Positions 8,998-17,126 of a stretch of DNA of 64,000 bases are shown piece by piece; the first letter of the stretch is position 1; each line of letters starts with the position of its first letter. The notes beneath the pieces are model-generated. The model was not told the origin of the DNA, did no database searches, and was given only the letters and a program-made list of their open reading frames with translations. The position numbers and the translations under genes are program-made. Source of the DNA: Microbacterium faecale (GTDB lineage Bacteria; Actinomycetota; Actinomycetes; Actinomycetales; Microbacteriaceae); assembly GCF_014640975.1 (NCBI RefSeq), contig NZ_BMHO01000001.1, positions 382,166 through 446,165 of the forward strand, written 5' to 3'.

Positions 8998-9794
8998 CGG
9001 GCCGTCTCCAATGCCGCTGCCAGCTCCCCGGGTGTCGGAATCGACCCCTCGGCGACGAACTCCGCTCCCACATAGCCCTCGTAGGCGATCCCACGAAGAG
9101 CGGTCCCAATCGCGACGAAGTCGATATCGCCTGTTCCCGGCCTCCCACGACCAGGAAAGTCAGCGATCTGCACGTGACCGACGTGATTCGCATGAGCGGC
9201 GATTGCAGCCGGCACGTCCACTCCGTTCGCCGAGAGGTGAAATGTATCCACGAGCAGCTCGACATTGGGTTCACCGATCTCAGAGCGCAGATCATCCGCG
9301 TCATCGAGCGTGAGTACGGGATAGTGGCCGTTGTCAGGGTACTTGAGGGGCTCGATCACCACGGTTCCTCCGACGCTTGCGGCGGCTCGCGCTGCTTCAC
9401 GGTAGTTGGCGACGGCGACTTCCCTGCGCTGGGTCTCCGATGCTCCAGACCGGCCCTTCCCATAGAGTGCGTTGAAGGTGCGGCAGCCTGTCCGCCGCGC
9501 AATGCCGATCACGATGGCGATATTCTCCCGAAAATCCGACAACTGCTCTACATCGTCCATGACGCCACGGTCGCCCGCTGCCATGTCTCCCGCCCAGAAG
9601 TTGAGGGCACGAAGCGAGACCCCGGAGTCCCTCAAGGCGGTAACGAATCGGTCGATCTCCGCGTCACTGGGGTTCGCATCAGGCCACGGCCACCAAGATT
9701 CAACGTTCGCGAAACCCGCGCGCGCTGCCGCATTGAATCGTTCCGGTATGGGGAGATCGCCGAAAAGCATCGACGTATTCGCTGATATCTGCAT
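8994..9794 (-). CDS. sugar phosphate isomerase/epimerase (hydroxypyruvate isomerase/IolE-like TIM barrel)
   Basis: 266 residues from ATG 9794; an in-frame extension to 9866 would run through the operator and is not used. The xylose-isomerase-like TIM barrel is clear. Candidate metal ligands are E148 (VVIEPLKYP), D183 (LLVDTFHLS), Q209 (HVQIADFPGRG) and E245 (VGAEFV), the same order and nearly the same spacing as in hydroxypyruvate isomerase Hyi. The family is broad (keto-sugar isomerases, epimerases and C-glycoside lyases), so the reaction is open. It is the first gene of a two-gene operon with the GHL6-like protein, divergent from the ABC importer. Confidence 0.85.
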   Translation of the reverse strand: MQISANTSMLFGDLPIPERFNAAARAGFANVESWWPWPDANPSDAEIDRFVTALRDSGVSLRALNFWAGDMAAGDRGVMDDVEQLSDFRENIAIVIGIARRTGCRTFNALYGKGRSGASETQRREVAVANYREAARAAASVGGTVVIEPLKYPDNGHYPVLTLDDADDLRSEIGEPNVELLVDTFHLSANGVDVPAAIAAHANHVGHVQIADFPGRGRPGTGDIDFVAIGTALRGIAYEGYVGAEFVAEGSIPTPGELAAALETAR

Positions 9795-9805
9795 CACAAG
9801 CACGA

Positions 9806-9816
9806 TTGTATGACAA
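9806..9816. promoter_or_regulatory. candidate GntR operator TTGTATGACAA
   Basis: TTGT-N3-ACAA dyad in the divergent intergenic region between the isomerase and the binding-protein gene. An almost identical copy (TTGTATAACAA) lies at 16665 before the other minus-strand operon of the cluster. Its size and symmetry suit GntR/FCD repressors, and such a gene lies at 17127. Confidence 0.55.
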
Positions 9817-9822
9817 GAATGC

Positions 9823-9851
9823 TTGACGTACCAGTACTCTCGTAGCACTAT
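9823..9851 (+). promoter_or_regulatory. promoter of the CUT1 importer operon
   Basis: TTGACG (9823-9828), 17-nt spacer, CACTAT (9846-9851), about 40 nt before the ATG at 9892. The candidate operator lies just upstream of the -35. On the other strand, TACAAT inside the operator could be the -10 of the isomerase operon. Confidence 0.5.
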
Positions 9852-9891
9852 GGTTGATACGGCCACGATTCAATGAAGAAGCGGACACGAA

Positions 9892-11121
9892 ATGACACGC
9901 AGCAAGCTATCTCGACCCGTCACGTTCCTCGGCATCGCCGCACTGACCATCGGTGTCAGCGGCTGTGCGGCATCGGAAGCGACCGATACCGCCGGCGTAA
10001 CCATCAGCGTGGTGGACTCCATCACGAGCGAACCGGGAAGTACAGACCTCGCGGCAATGCTCGATGCATGCGGCGAACCCGAAGGCATCACCATTGCCCG
10101 AGAACAAGTGCCATCTTCGGAAGTCGTTCAGAAGGTCCTACAGCGCGCGTCGTCACAGACGCTCCCCGACCTCTTGCAACTCGATAACCCCGACGTCGTG
10201 CAGTTTGCCGACATCGACGCCCTACACCCTCTCGCTGACTTCGGCATTGATCTCGAGGCATACAACGAGGGAATGCTCGGAGCCTCGACGCTGGACGGGG
10301 ACGTCTACGGTTTGGCGCCCAGCATCAACACTCTCGTGCTCTTCTACAACAAGGATCTCCTCGCCGAAGCGGGCGTTGATGTTCCGGCTACATGGGATGA
10401 GCTTCGCGACGCCGCGGCCGCTCTCACCACGGCGGACAGGTATGGCTTCTCGATGTCTGCAACGGCAAGCTATGAGGGAACTTGGCAATTCCTCCCCTAC
10501 ATCTGGTCGAATGGCGGCGACGAGAAGGACATCACAAGCCCAGAGACCGTGGAGGCGCTCGAATTCGTAGTTGACCTCATGAAGGACGGATCGATGTCCC
10601 AAAGCGTCGTCGGCTGGGGTCAAGGCGATGTGCTTGACCAGTTCACCGCTGGTGAAGTTCCCTTGGTCGAGGGTGGAATTTGGACCTTCAAAACGCTGAA
10701 CGCTGTGGAGGACCTCAACTGGGGTGTGTCGACATTCCCCACGCCCGACGGCGGTAATCTCGCCACCCCACTGGGCGGAAAAGTCTGGACTCTGCCTGTC
10801 ACCGGCGACCCTGAGAAGGCAGCGGCCGCGGCGAAGATTCTCGAATGCCTGAACTCCGACGAGAACCAGACGGCGAACGCAGAATCTAACGGTGCGATTC
10901 CGTCGAACGTCTCCGTTGCGGCGGAATTCGCCAAGCAAAATGAGTTGGATTACATCGAAACGTCCGTTGAAGCGGTTAAGCATGTTCGCGCCCGCACCCG
11001 CGAACTCGGCGTCGATTGGCCTGCGACAGCGACCGCCATCCACACGGCACTCCAATCCGCTCTTACAGGGCAGCAGACCGCTGAGGAAGCTCTCAACTCT
11101 GCCGCCAGCACGATCCGCTGA
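9892..11121 (+). CDS. ABC sugar importer, substrate-binding lipoprotein (CUT1)
   Basis: 409 residues. The signal peptide ends in a lipobox VSGC with Cys25 as the lipidated residue. The mature part is a family 1 binding protein (LYNKDLLAEAGVDVPATWDEL-type motif: FYNKDLLAEAGVDVPATWDE). It delivers a carbohydrate to the two permeases encoded next. No ATPase gene is in the cluster, so it probably uses a shared MsiK-type ATPase encoded elsewhere. First gene of a five-gene plus-strand operon. Confidence 0.92.
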   Translation: MTRSKLSRPVTFLGIAALTIGVSGCAASEATDTAGVTISVVDSITSEPGSTDLAAMLDACGEPEGITIAREQVPSSEVVQKVLQRASSQTLPDLLQLDNPDVVQFADIDALHPLADFGIDLEAYNEGMLGASTLDGDVYGLAPSINTLVLFYNKDLLAEAGVDVPATWDELRDAAAALTTADRYGFSMSATASYEGTWQFLPYIWSNGGDEKDITSPETVEALEFVVDLMKDGSMSQSVVGWGQGDVLDQFTAGEVPLVEGGIWTFKTLNAVEDLNWGVSTFPTPDGGNLATPLGGKVWTLPVTGDPEKAAAAAKILECLNSDENQTANAESNGAIPSNVSVAAEFAKQNELDYIETSVEAVKHVRARTRELGVDWPATATAIHTALQSALTGQQTAEEALNSAASTIR

Positions 11122-11129
11122 GGTCGACA

Positions 11130-12044
11130 ATGAGCGATCCTTCCGTCATTTCACTACGCCGGCGCGCGATCGTGCGCGACAGGTCAGTGAAATGGGCCTT
11201 CCTCCTGCCCGCAATGATTTTCGTCGCGATCTTCTTCGGGTATCCGATCGTGCAGAACGCGGCCATGAGCTTCCAGGAGTACACGACGCGAACCTTCTTT
11301 ACGGGTGAAGCGCCCTTCATCGGCCTTCAGAACTATATCGACGCCTTCACCGCCCCCGTATTTCCTCGGGCTCTGATGAATACCTTCCTATTCACCGTCG
11401 GCAGCATCGCCCTGCAGTTCTGCATCGGATTGGGGCTGGCGCTGTTCTTTAATCGCCGGTTTCCGCTCAGCATCATCCTGCGCTCTCTGCTCCTGCTGCC
11501 TTGGCTGCTACCCTTGCTGGTTTCGAGCACTGTCTGGCGCGGCATTCTCGACACCGACAGCGGCATCTTCAACGCGGCGCTCGAATCACTCGGGCTGTCT
11601 GCCATACCTTGGTTGACGAACCCAGATGTCGCGCTGCTGGCGGTGATCCTGGTCAACGTCTGGATCGGCATCCCATTCAACGTCGTCATCCTCTATTCGG
11701 GGCTCCAAGACATTCCGACCGAGTTGTACGAGGCCGCCTCTTTGGATGGCTCATCACGCGCGCAGACATTCTGGTGGATCACGCTTCCGATGCTTCGTCC
11801 GGTCGTGATGGTGGTCCTGCTGCTGGGTGTGATCTACACGGTCAAGGTATTGGATATCGTCCTGGCATTGACTGGCGGAGGCCCGGCGAACGCAACCCAG
11901 ACACTGGCGCTGCAGGCGTACGAAGCGTCCTTCGTCAACTTCAACTTCGGCCTGGGTGCGGCGTTCGGCAACGTCCTCATCGTGATCTCACTCATCTTCG
12001 CGGCTGTCTATCTGCGTCTGAATCGGAAGGCGATGAACTCATGA
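11130..12044 (+). CDS. ABC sugar importer permease 1 (MalF/UgpA-like)
   Basis: 304 residues with six membrane segments and the permease EAA loop near residues 200-220 (ELYEAASLDGSSRAQTFWWI). A basic N-terminus precedes the first segment. It starts 8 nt after the binding-protein stop, and its own stop overlaps the ATG of permease 2. It forms the membrane channel with permease 2. Confidence 0.92.
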   Translation: MSDPSVISLRRRAIVRDRSVKWAFLLPAMIFVAIFFGYPIVQNAAMSFQEYTTRTFFTGEAPFIGLQNYIDAFTAPVFPRALMNTFLFTVGSIALQFCIGLGLALFFNRRFPLSIILRSLLLLPWLLPLLVSSTVWRGILDTDSGIFNAALESLGLSAIPWLTNPDVALLAVILVNVWIGIPFNVVILYSGLQDIPTELYEAASLDGSSRAQTFWWITLPMLRPVVMVVLLLGVIYTVKVLDIVLALTGGGPANATQTLALQAYEASFVNFNFGLGAAFGNVLIVISLIFAAVYLRLNRKAMNS

Positions 12045-12913
12045 CCACCACCATGGCGCATGCGAGAACGTCACCGTCCCTTGATCGGCGCAGCCGACTC
12101 AGTCCGCGCCAGGCAAGGCGCATCGGCAACACTGTCCTTGGTTTCGCCCTCGTGGTAGCGATGCTGTTCCCGTTCTACTGGATGGTCAACAGTTCATTCG
12201 CCCCTACCGGCACCACGTTGACCCGCAGCATCATTCCGCTCGAGCCGACCTTCGACGGTTATATCAAGGCGTTCTCCCAGCAGGGAAAGGCGCTCGCGAC
12301 CAGCGCCACGATCGCGGTGAGTTCGGTCGTGCTATGCCTGGCCATCTCCGCACCGGCCGCGTTCGCCGTGGCGCACTTCCGATTACGAGGCATACGACTC
12401 ATCCTCGGGTTCATCCTGATCACGCAGATGATCCCGGGCATCATCGTCGCCAACTCCCTGTACACCCTCTACAACTCGTGGGGTCTGCTCAATTCCATAC
12501 CGGGGCTCGTCCTCGCGAACGCGACCACGAGCATTCCGTTCGCCGTGCTTGTCATGAGCGCTTATATGCAGGCCCTTCCCAGAGAGCTGATCGAAGCCGC
12601 CCGCGTCGACGGAGCCAGTTACTTTCGCGCGTTCGTGTCCATCGTGCTACCGGTCAGCAAGAACGCGATCATGACAGCCGCCATCTTCACCTTCATGGAT
12701 GCATGGGGCGATTTCCTTTTCGCGCTCACACTGACCACGACCGACGACGTGCGACCGGTGACGCTGAGCTTGTACAACTACATCAGTTCCGACTACATCG
12801 AGTGGAATGCGGTGATGGCAACAGCGACACTTGCCTCCATCCCCGCTCTGGCATTCCTCCTTTTCGCCCAGAAATACATCGCGGCTGGCACGTCCTCGGG
12901 CGCGCTGAAGTGA
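12041..12913 (+). CDS. ABC sugar importer permease 2 (MalG/UgpE-like)
   Basis: 290 residues from the ATG at 12041, which overlaps the previous stop. Six membrane segments are visible, with the EAA motif LIEAARVDGASYFRAFVSIV and a typical C-terminal cytoplasmic end. A longer reading of this frame upstream is antiparallel noise inside permease 1. It pairs with the MalF-like subunit. Confidence 0.92.
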   Translation: MTTTMAHARTSPSLDRRSRLSPRQARRIGNTVLGFALVVAMLFPFYWMVNSSFAPTGTTLTRSIIPLEPTFDGYIKAFSQQGKALATSATIAVSSVVLCLAISAPAAFAVAHFRLRGIRLILGFILITQMIPGIIVANSLYTLYNSWGLLNSIPGLVLANATTSIPFAVLVMSAYMQALPRELIEAARVDGASYFRAFVSIVLPVSKNAIMTAAIFTFMDAWGDFLFALTLTTTDDVRPVTLSLYNYISSDYIEWNAVMATATLASIPALAFLLFAQKYIAAGTSSGALK

Positions 12914-12935
12914 CCTCACAACCGAAAGGCACGTA

Positions 12936-13703
12936 ATGTTGACCACTTCAACACGCACGACCACCAACGTCATCGTCTGGGTGGAGGGGCGCCATGAGCA
13001 GACCGATGCCATCGTGCAGCAGCTCTACCCTGACGGCATGGCAGCCGCGATCGCCGAGGGCCTTGAGAATCATTTCGATGGTCCGATCTCGATCCGCACG
13101 GCCTCGATCGACGAACCTGAACATGGGCTCAGCGAAAGTGCCCTCGCCAACGCGGATGTTGTGCTGTGGTGGGGCCACAAAGCTCATCATGAGGTGTCCG
13201 ACGAAGTCGTCGCGAGGGTGAAAAGACACGTCCTCGGAGGAATGGGACTCATCGTGCTCCATTCTGGGCATTGGTCGAAGATCTTCATGTCGCTCATGGG
13301 CACGACGTGCACGCTCAAGTGGCGCAACGAAGCCGACCGAGAACTCGTATGGACGGTCGACCCCAGTCACCCCATCACTCAAGGAGTGCCGAGCCCCATC
13401 GTCCTTCCAGAGCAGGAAATGTATGGTGAGTTCTTCGACATCCCCACCCCGGATGAACTTGTCTTCATCAGTTCATTTTCGGGAGGCGAGGTGTTCCGCA
13501 GTGGGTGCACATTTCGCCGCGGGAAGGGGAGGATCTTCTTTTTCAGCCCCGGCGACCAGGCCTACCCTGTGTACTTTCACTCGAATGTCCGGCAGGTTCT
13601 CGCCAACGCGGTGAGGTGGGCGCGTCCCGATTCGCGCGAAAGGGACGTGCCGACGCTCGCCCGCTTCTCCGAGGGCTGGTTCGAGTCGCAGGTGGACGCG
13701 TGA
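12936..13703 (+). CDS. ThuA-family protein (trehalose-utilisation type)
   Basis: 255 residues of the ThuA/GATase-like fold: N-terminal strand NVIVWVEGRHEQ, the YPDGM motif, VVLWWGHKAHHEV, GLIVLHSGHWSKIF and a C-terminal RGKGRIFFFSPGDQ. In rhizobia ThuA works with the Gfo/Idh/MocA protein ThuB on 3-keto-disaccharides. Here too a Gfo/Idh/MocA gene follows, overlapping by 4 nt (GTGA), which supports a shared pathway. The biochemical role of ThuA proteins is still poorly defined. Confidence 0.85.
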   Translation: MLTTSTRTTTNVIVWVEGRHEQTDAIVQQLYPDGMAAAIAEGLENHFDGPISIRTASIDEPEHGLSESALANADVVLWWGHKAHHEVSDEVVARVKRHVLGGMGLIVLHSGHWSKIFMSLMGTTCTLKWRNEADRELVWTVDPSHPITQGVPSPIVLPEQEMYGEFFDIPTPDELVFISSFSGGEVFRSGCTFRRGKGRIFFFSPGDQAYPVYFHSNVRQVLANAVRWARPDSRERDVPTLARFSEGWFESQVDA

Positions 13704-14845
13704 CGTCGTTGAAGCTGGACGAGCCCGGTAAATTCTCACCCGTGGTCGATGACGGCCCGCTACGACTCGTCGTCGCGGGCGCCGGCCCGATGGGAAAGCG
13801 GTGGATCGATGCGATTGCGCGCAACCGCGAAGTCGACCTCGTCGGAGTGGCAGATCTGGTCCCGGAAGTAGCAGAACGCGCGCTCACCGAACTCGGCGTG
13901 GAAGCACGCGTTGGCTCGGACGCAACGGAACTGGCCACGGAACTAGGAGCGCATGCGATTGTGGACGCTACCGTCCCAACTGCTCATCACGCTGTCACCT
14001 GGAAGGCACTGCGTGCACACATTCCGGTGCTCGGCGAGAAACCAGCGGCCGCGACCGCGGCGCAAGCTCTCTCGCTCGCCGCGACGGCGCGAGACAGCGG
14101 AACCCTGTTCGTCGTCAGCCAGTCGCGTCGCTATAACCGGAACGTGCACGCGCTCCGCGGGACCGCGCGTGCGGTCGGGGAGGTGGGCATCATCTCAGTC
14201 CAATTCTTCCGCGCACCGCACTTCGGCGGATTCAGGGAGTCGATGTCGCACCCGCTCCTGCTGGACATGGCAATCCATCCGTTCGACACCGCACGCTATC
14301 TCCTCGACGCCGAACCCGTCTCCGTGGTGTGCGAGGAGTTCAACCCGTCCTGGAGCTGGTACGCCGGCGACGCATCGGTCGTGGCCACGTTCACGATGTC
14401 GAACGGCGCACGGCTCGCCTATACCGCGAGCTGGTGTAGTCCGGGACTCGAGACGTCGTGGAACGGCGAGTGGCGGCTCAGCGGACAGCGTGGCACGACG
14501 CTCTGGGATGGCGAGGGAGCCCCTCGAATTCAATATGACGACGGGCCCGAGCAAGTGGCCGAAGTTCCCGACGTACCGGGCGAGAGCATCCACGGCTCCC
14601 TGATCGAATTCGTCCGAACCCTTCGAACCGGCAAGGCGACGCGCGGCGAGATCGGCGAAAACATCCAGAGCTTACTCATGGTCGAAGCCGCCGTCCGCGC
14701 GTCGGAGACGGGGGAGCGCGTGATCATCGCGGACCTGCTCAACGAGGCTCTGGCAGATGCCCTTCACGACGAGGCGGATGCGTCGACTCGCCAGGTCCTC
14801 GAGAATTGGTCCCGCAATGGTCTCCTCGCACGAGGAAAGGACTAA
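13700..14845 (+). CDS. Gfo/Idh/MocA-family oxidoreductase
   Basis: 381 residues from the GTG at 13700, which overlaps the ThuA stop. The N-terminal Rossmann fold has GAGPMGKRW (residues 27-35). The family's EKP motif is present (LGEKPAA, about 113-115), followed by the alpha/beta substrate domain (HPLLLDMAIHPFDTARYLL), where the Asp and His are likely catalytic. It is predicted to oxidise or reduce a sugar or cyclitol hydroxyl with NAD(P). It is the last gene of the importer operon and converges with the aldo/keto reductase gene 7 nt away. Confidence 0.9.
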   Translation: MTSLKLDEPGKFSPVVDDGPLRLVVAGAGPMGKRWIDAIARNREVDLVGVADLVPEVAERALTELGVEARVGSDATELATELGAHAIVDATVPTAHHAVTWKALRAHIPVLGEKPAAATAAQALSLAATARDSGTLFVVSQSRRYNRNVHALRGTARAVGEVGIISVQFFRAPHFGGFRESMSHPLLLDMAIHPFDTARYLLDAEPVSVVCEEFNPSWSWYAGDASVVATFTMSNGARLAYTASWCSPGLETSWNGEWRLSGQRGTTLWDGEGAPRIQYDDGPEQVAEVPDVPGESIHGSLIEFVRTLRTGKATRGEIGENIQSLLMVEAAVRASETGERVIIADLLNEALADALHDEADASTRQVLENWSRNGLLARGKD

Positions 14846-14852
14846 GTTCACT

Positions 14853-15713
14853 TCACGGCGCGGTGAGGCGCGCAAGCTGTTCCGCACTGAGGACCAAGTC
14901 AACGGCAGCCGCGCAATCGATGGCCTGCTCCGGTGTCGTTGCTCCTGGTATCGGTATTGTCGTGCCGCTCACCGTCAACTCCCACGCCAGCGCGACGCGC
15001 TGCGGGCTCACGCCCAGTTCCTCGGCAACCGACCGGAACGCGCGCGCAGCTTCGCCGAGAACAGCAGCCTGTCCGACGCCGCCAAGCGGTGCCCACAAGA
15101 GGTAGGCGAGGCCTCGGCTGTCCGCATACCGTAACTCCGCCTCATCAACACGTGCCAAAGGTGAGTACTGATTCTCGATCGACACCAGGTGCTCACCGAG
15201 AACCGACTGAGCGATCTCGATCTGCGCCACGGTGACGTTCGAAAGGCCCACCCTCCTCACCGTGCCGTTCGCGACGAGGTACGCCAGTGCATCGACTGAG
15301 GCACTGAAGTCGCGATCGGGATCCGGACGGTGGAAGTGGTAAAGGTCAATAGTGTCGACGCCGAGACGATGGCGGGACGCCCCTGCGGCATCGATGAGAT
15401 GCGCTGGTGACCCGTCCCGAATCCACGGCCCTTCATCTCGGAAGATGAGTCCGCCTTTGGTTGCGACCAATACGTGCGAAGAGTCGCCGGAATACGATGC
15501 AAGTGCTTCGGCGATCAGCAACTCATTGTGCCCCTGGCCATCAGCCTCTGTCGTATAGGCGTCGGATGTATCGAGCAGGCTGATACCGGAGTCGAGCGCC
15601 GCGTGGATCGTCGCAACGGCCGTCTCTCGGTCTGGTCGACCCGCGACCGATAAGTTCTGCGTCCCGAGACCAATCGGCCCGACGAGGCGGTCGCCCACTT
15701 TCCGCTGCTTCAT
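14853..15713 (-). CDS. aldo/keto reductase
   Basis: 286 residues. The AKR tetrad can be read as D48, Y53 (DTSDAYTTEA), K86 (VATKGGL) and H128 (DLYHFHRPD). The C-terminal NADP-binding part (ALAWELTVSGTTIPIPGAT) is also present. It probably interconverts an aldehyde or keto group and an alcohol on a sugar derivative. Its ATG overlaps the stop of the upstream dehydrogenase gene by 4 nt, so the two are one operon. Confidence 0.9.
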   Translation of the reverse strand: MKQRKVGDRLVGPIGLGTQNLSVAGRPDRETAVATIHAALDSGISLLDTSDAYTTEADGQGHNELLIAEALASYSGDSSHVLVATKGGLIFRDEGPWIRDGSPAHLIDAAGASRHRLGVDTIDLYHFHRPDPDRDFSASVDALAYLVANGTVRRVGLSNVTVAQIEIAQSVLGEHLVSIENQYSPLARVDEAELRYADSRGLAYLLWAPLGGVGQAAVLGEAARAFRSVAEELGVSPQRVALAWELTVSGTTIPIPGATTPEQAIDCAAAVDLVLSAEQLARLTAP

Positions 15714-16633
15714 CGCGTAGTCCCGTTTAGCTCACGGGCCAGAAGAAGGAGAGCTCCATGATCGAGGTCGCCCCGCCCGGTGGCTTTGAGAGAGGCCACG
15801 ATCTGACTCACAACCGCGAAGAGCGGCAGTGCGATTCCTGCGCTTCGCGCGGTGGATTCGACGATCGCAAGATCCTTGTCATGAAGCGCAATTCGAAACC
15901 CCGGCCTGAAGTCATCCGAGAGGAATGCCTTCTTCTTGCGCTCCAGCGCAGTCGAACCGGCCAGCCCTCCACCGATCGCCGTGAGAGCGGCTTCCACATC
16001 GACACCGGTCGCCTCGAGCAAGACGATCGCCTCGGCCAGAGCCTGAAGGTTCGCGGCGACGACAAGCTGATTCGCGGCTTTCGTCGCTTGTCCTGCTCCG
16101 GGGCCACCGACATGAGTGATAGTTGTCCCTAAAGACGTCAAGATCGGCCGGACCTGATCGAGTAGGCCAGCATCGCCACCAACCATGATGCTCAGAGTTC
16201 CATCGATCGCGGCGGCCTCGCCGCCGCTGACCGGGGCATCCAGCATTCCAACTGATGCGGGCGCAAGCGCAGCGTGGATCTGCCGCGCCATATCTGGCCG
16301 TATCGTGCTCATATCCACGACAATCGTGCCTCGGCGCAAATGGTCGATGAGGCCAGAATCAATCACGGCGTCGTGCACGTCCGGACTGTCGGGAAGCATC
16401 GTGATGACGACGTCGGATTGCTGAGCAAATTCGACAACTCCGTGTACCTCCATCGCCCCAGCCTCGGCGGCGCGTTCTCGCGACCTGTCGGAACGCGGCA
16501 GAGTCACCACCTCGACCCCTGCCTTGGTGAGGTTGGCGATCATCGGCGCACCCATCACGCCAGCACCAATGAACCCGATCCGTGGAAGCACACGTTCTCC
16601 AATCATGACGGCTGGGAATGTTGGCTTGAACAT
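15710..16633 (-). CDS. 3-hydroxyisobutyrate/tartronate-semialdehyde reductase-family dehydrogenase
   Basis: 307 residues. It has an N-terminal Rossmann motif GFIGAGVMGAPM (about 20-31), the substrate motif DAPVSGGEAAA (about 132-142) and the catalytic Lys in GAGQATKAANQL (about K185). It belongs to the GarR/GlxR/MmsB family of beta-hydroxyacid dehydrogenases. With a Hyi-like isomerase in the same cluster, tartronate semialdehyde reductase is one option, but family members have many substrates. An internal ATG at 16606 is an alternative start. Transcription from the promoter at 16647-16675 would give a very short leader for ATG 16633. Confidence 0.85.
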   Translation of the reverse strand: MFKPTFPAVMIGERVLPRIGFIGAGVMGAPMIANLTKAGVEVVTLPRSDRSRERAAEAGAMEVHGVVEFAQQSDVVITMLPDSPDVHDAVIDSGLIDHLRRGTIVVDMSTIRPDMARQIHAALAPASVGMLDAPVSGGEAAAIDGTLSIMVGGDAGLLDQVRPILTSLGTTITHVGGPGAGQATKAANQLVVAANLQALAEAIVLLEATGVDVEAALTAIGGGLAGSTALERKKKAFLSDDFRPGFRIALHDKDLAIVESTARSAGIALPLFAVVSQIVASLKATGRGDLDHGALLLLARELNGTTR

Positions 16634-16646
16634 CCAGATTGGTTAG

Positions 16647-16675
16647 AGTGTATTGCAAATGCACTTGTATAACAA
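16647..16675 (-). promoter_or_regulatory. promoter of the dehydrogenase/AKR operon
   Basis: On the minus strand TTGTTA (16675-16670), a 17-nt spacer and TACACT (16652-16647). The -35 lies inside the candidate operator, so a bound repressor would block RNA polymerase directly. Confidence 0.55.
16665..16675. promoter_or_regulatory. candidate GntR operator TTGTATAACAA
   Basis: TTGT-N3-ACAA dyad, differing from the copy at 9806 by one base. It overlaps the -35 of the minus-strand promoter here and lies 20 nt before the small plus-strand frame at 16695. Predicted binding site of the GntR/FCD protein encoded at 17127. Confidence 0.55.
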
Positions 16676-16694
16676 TCAATACATTGGGGTCTCA

Positions 16695-16862
16695 ATGACG
16701 ACGACGTTGCGGGTGGTGATATGGGGGCATGGGTTCGCGCACGCGGCGCGCCCGTACGGTCGGCGATCCACGCACAAAGTCCATCCTCCAAAGATCACCG
16801 CGGCATCACGGCAACCCAGCGCGCCCTCGAGGCGATCGGACGTCACAAAGCGTTCGCCATGA
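16695..16862 (+). pseudogene. short divergent frame, probably the decayed start of a lost gene
   Basis: ATG at 16695 is preceded by TTGGGGTCTC and opens with a plausible strand (TTTLRVVIWGHG), as in a Rossmann or ThuA-like N-terminus. The frame then becomes Arg/Pro/Ser-rich and stops after 55 codons. A second frame (about 16721-17119) stays open longer with more protein-like content (ATQRALEAIGRHKAFAM, GADRILVALETLQ), so one or more frameshifts are likely. I cannot name the ancestral protein. No other gene is seen between 16634 and 17126. Confidence 0.3.
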
Positions 16863-17126
16863 CTCAGATCGGGTGCGAAGACCCAATCCTCGTCGACTCG
16901 GAAGACACCGGGGCGGATAGAATTCTCGTGGCCCTCGAAACGCTCCAGTTTGTCAACGCCAACGCTTTCGAAGCACCTTCAGTCGCGTTAAACACCGCTT
17001 CAGCACGCGCCGGCGAAGCAAGTCGCTTTCGTCACAGGGCGGCCGTGTCCGGGTGGGCAAGCGTCGTGGTCGGCTGCCCGCGTGAGATATTCAATGATCA
17101 AATCTGGAGTGTGAGAAGGTAAGCAA

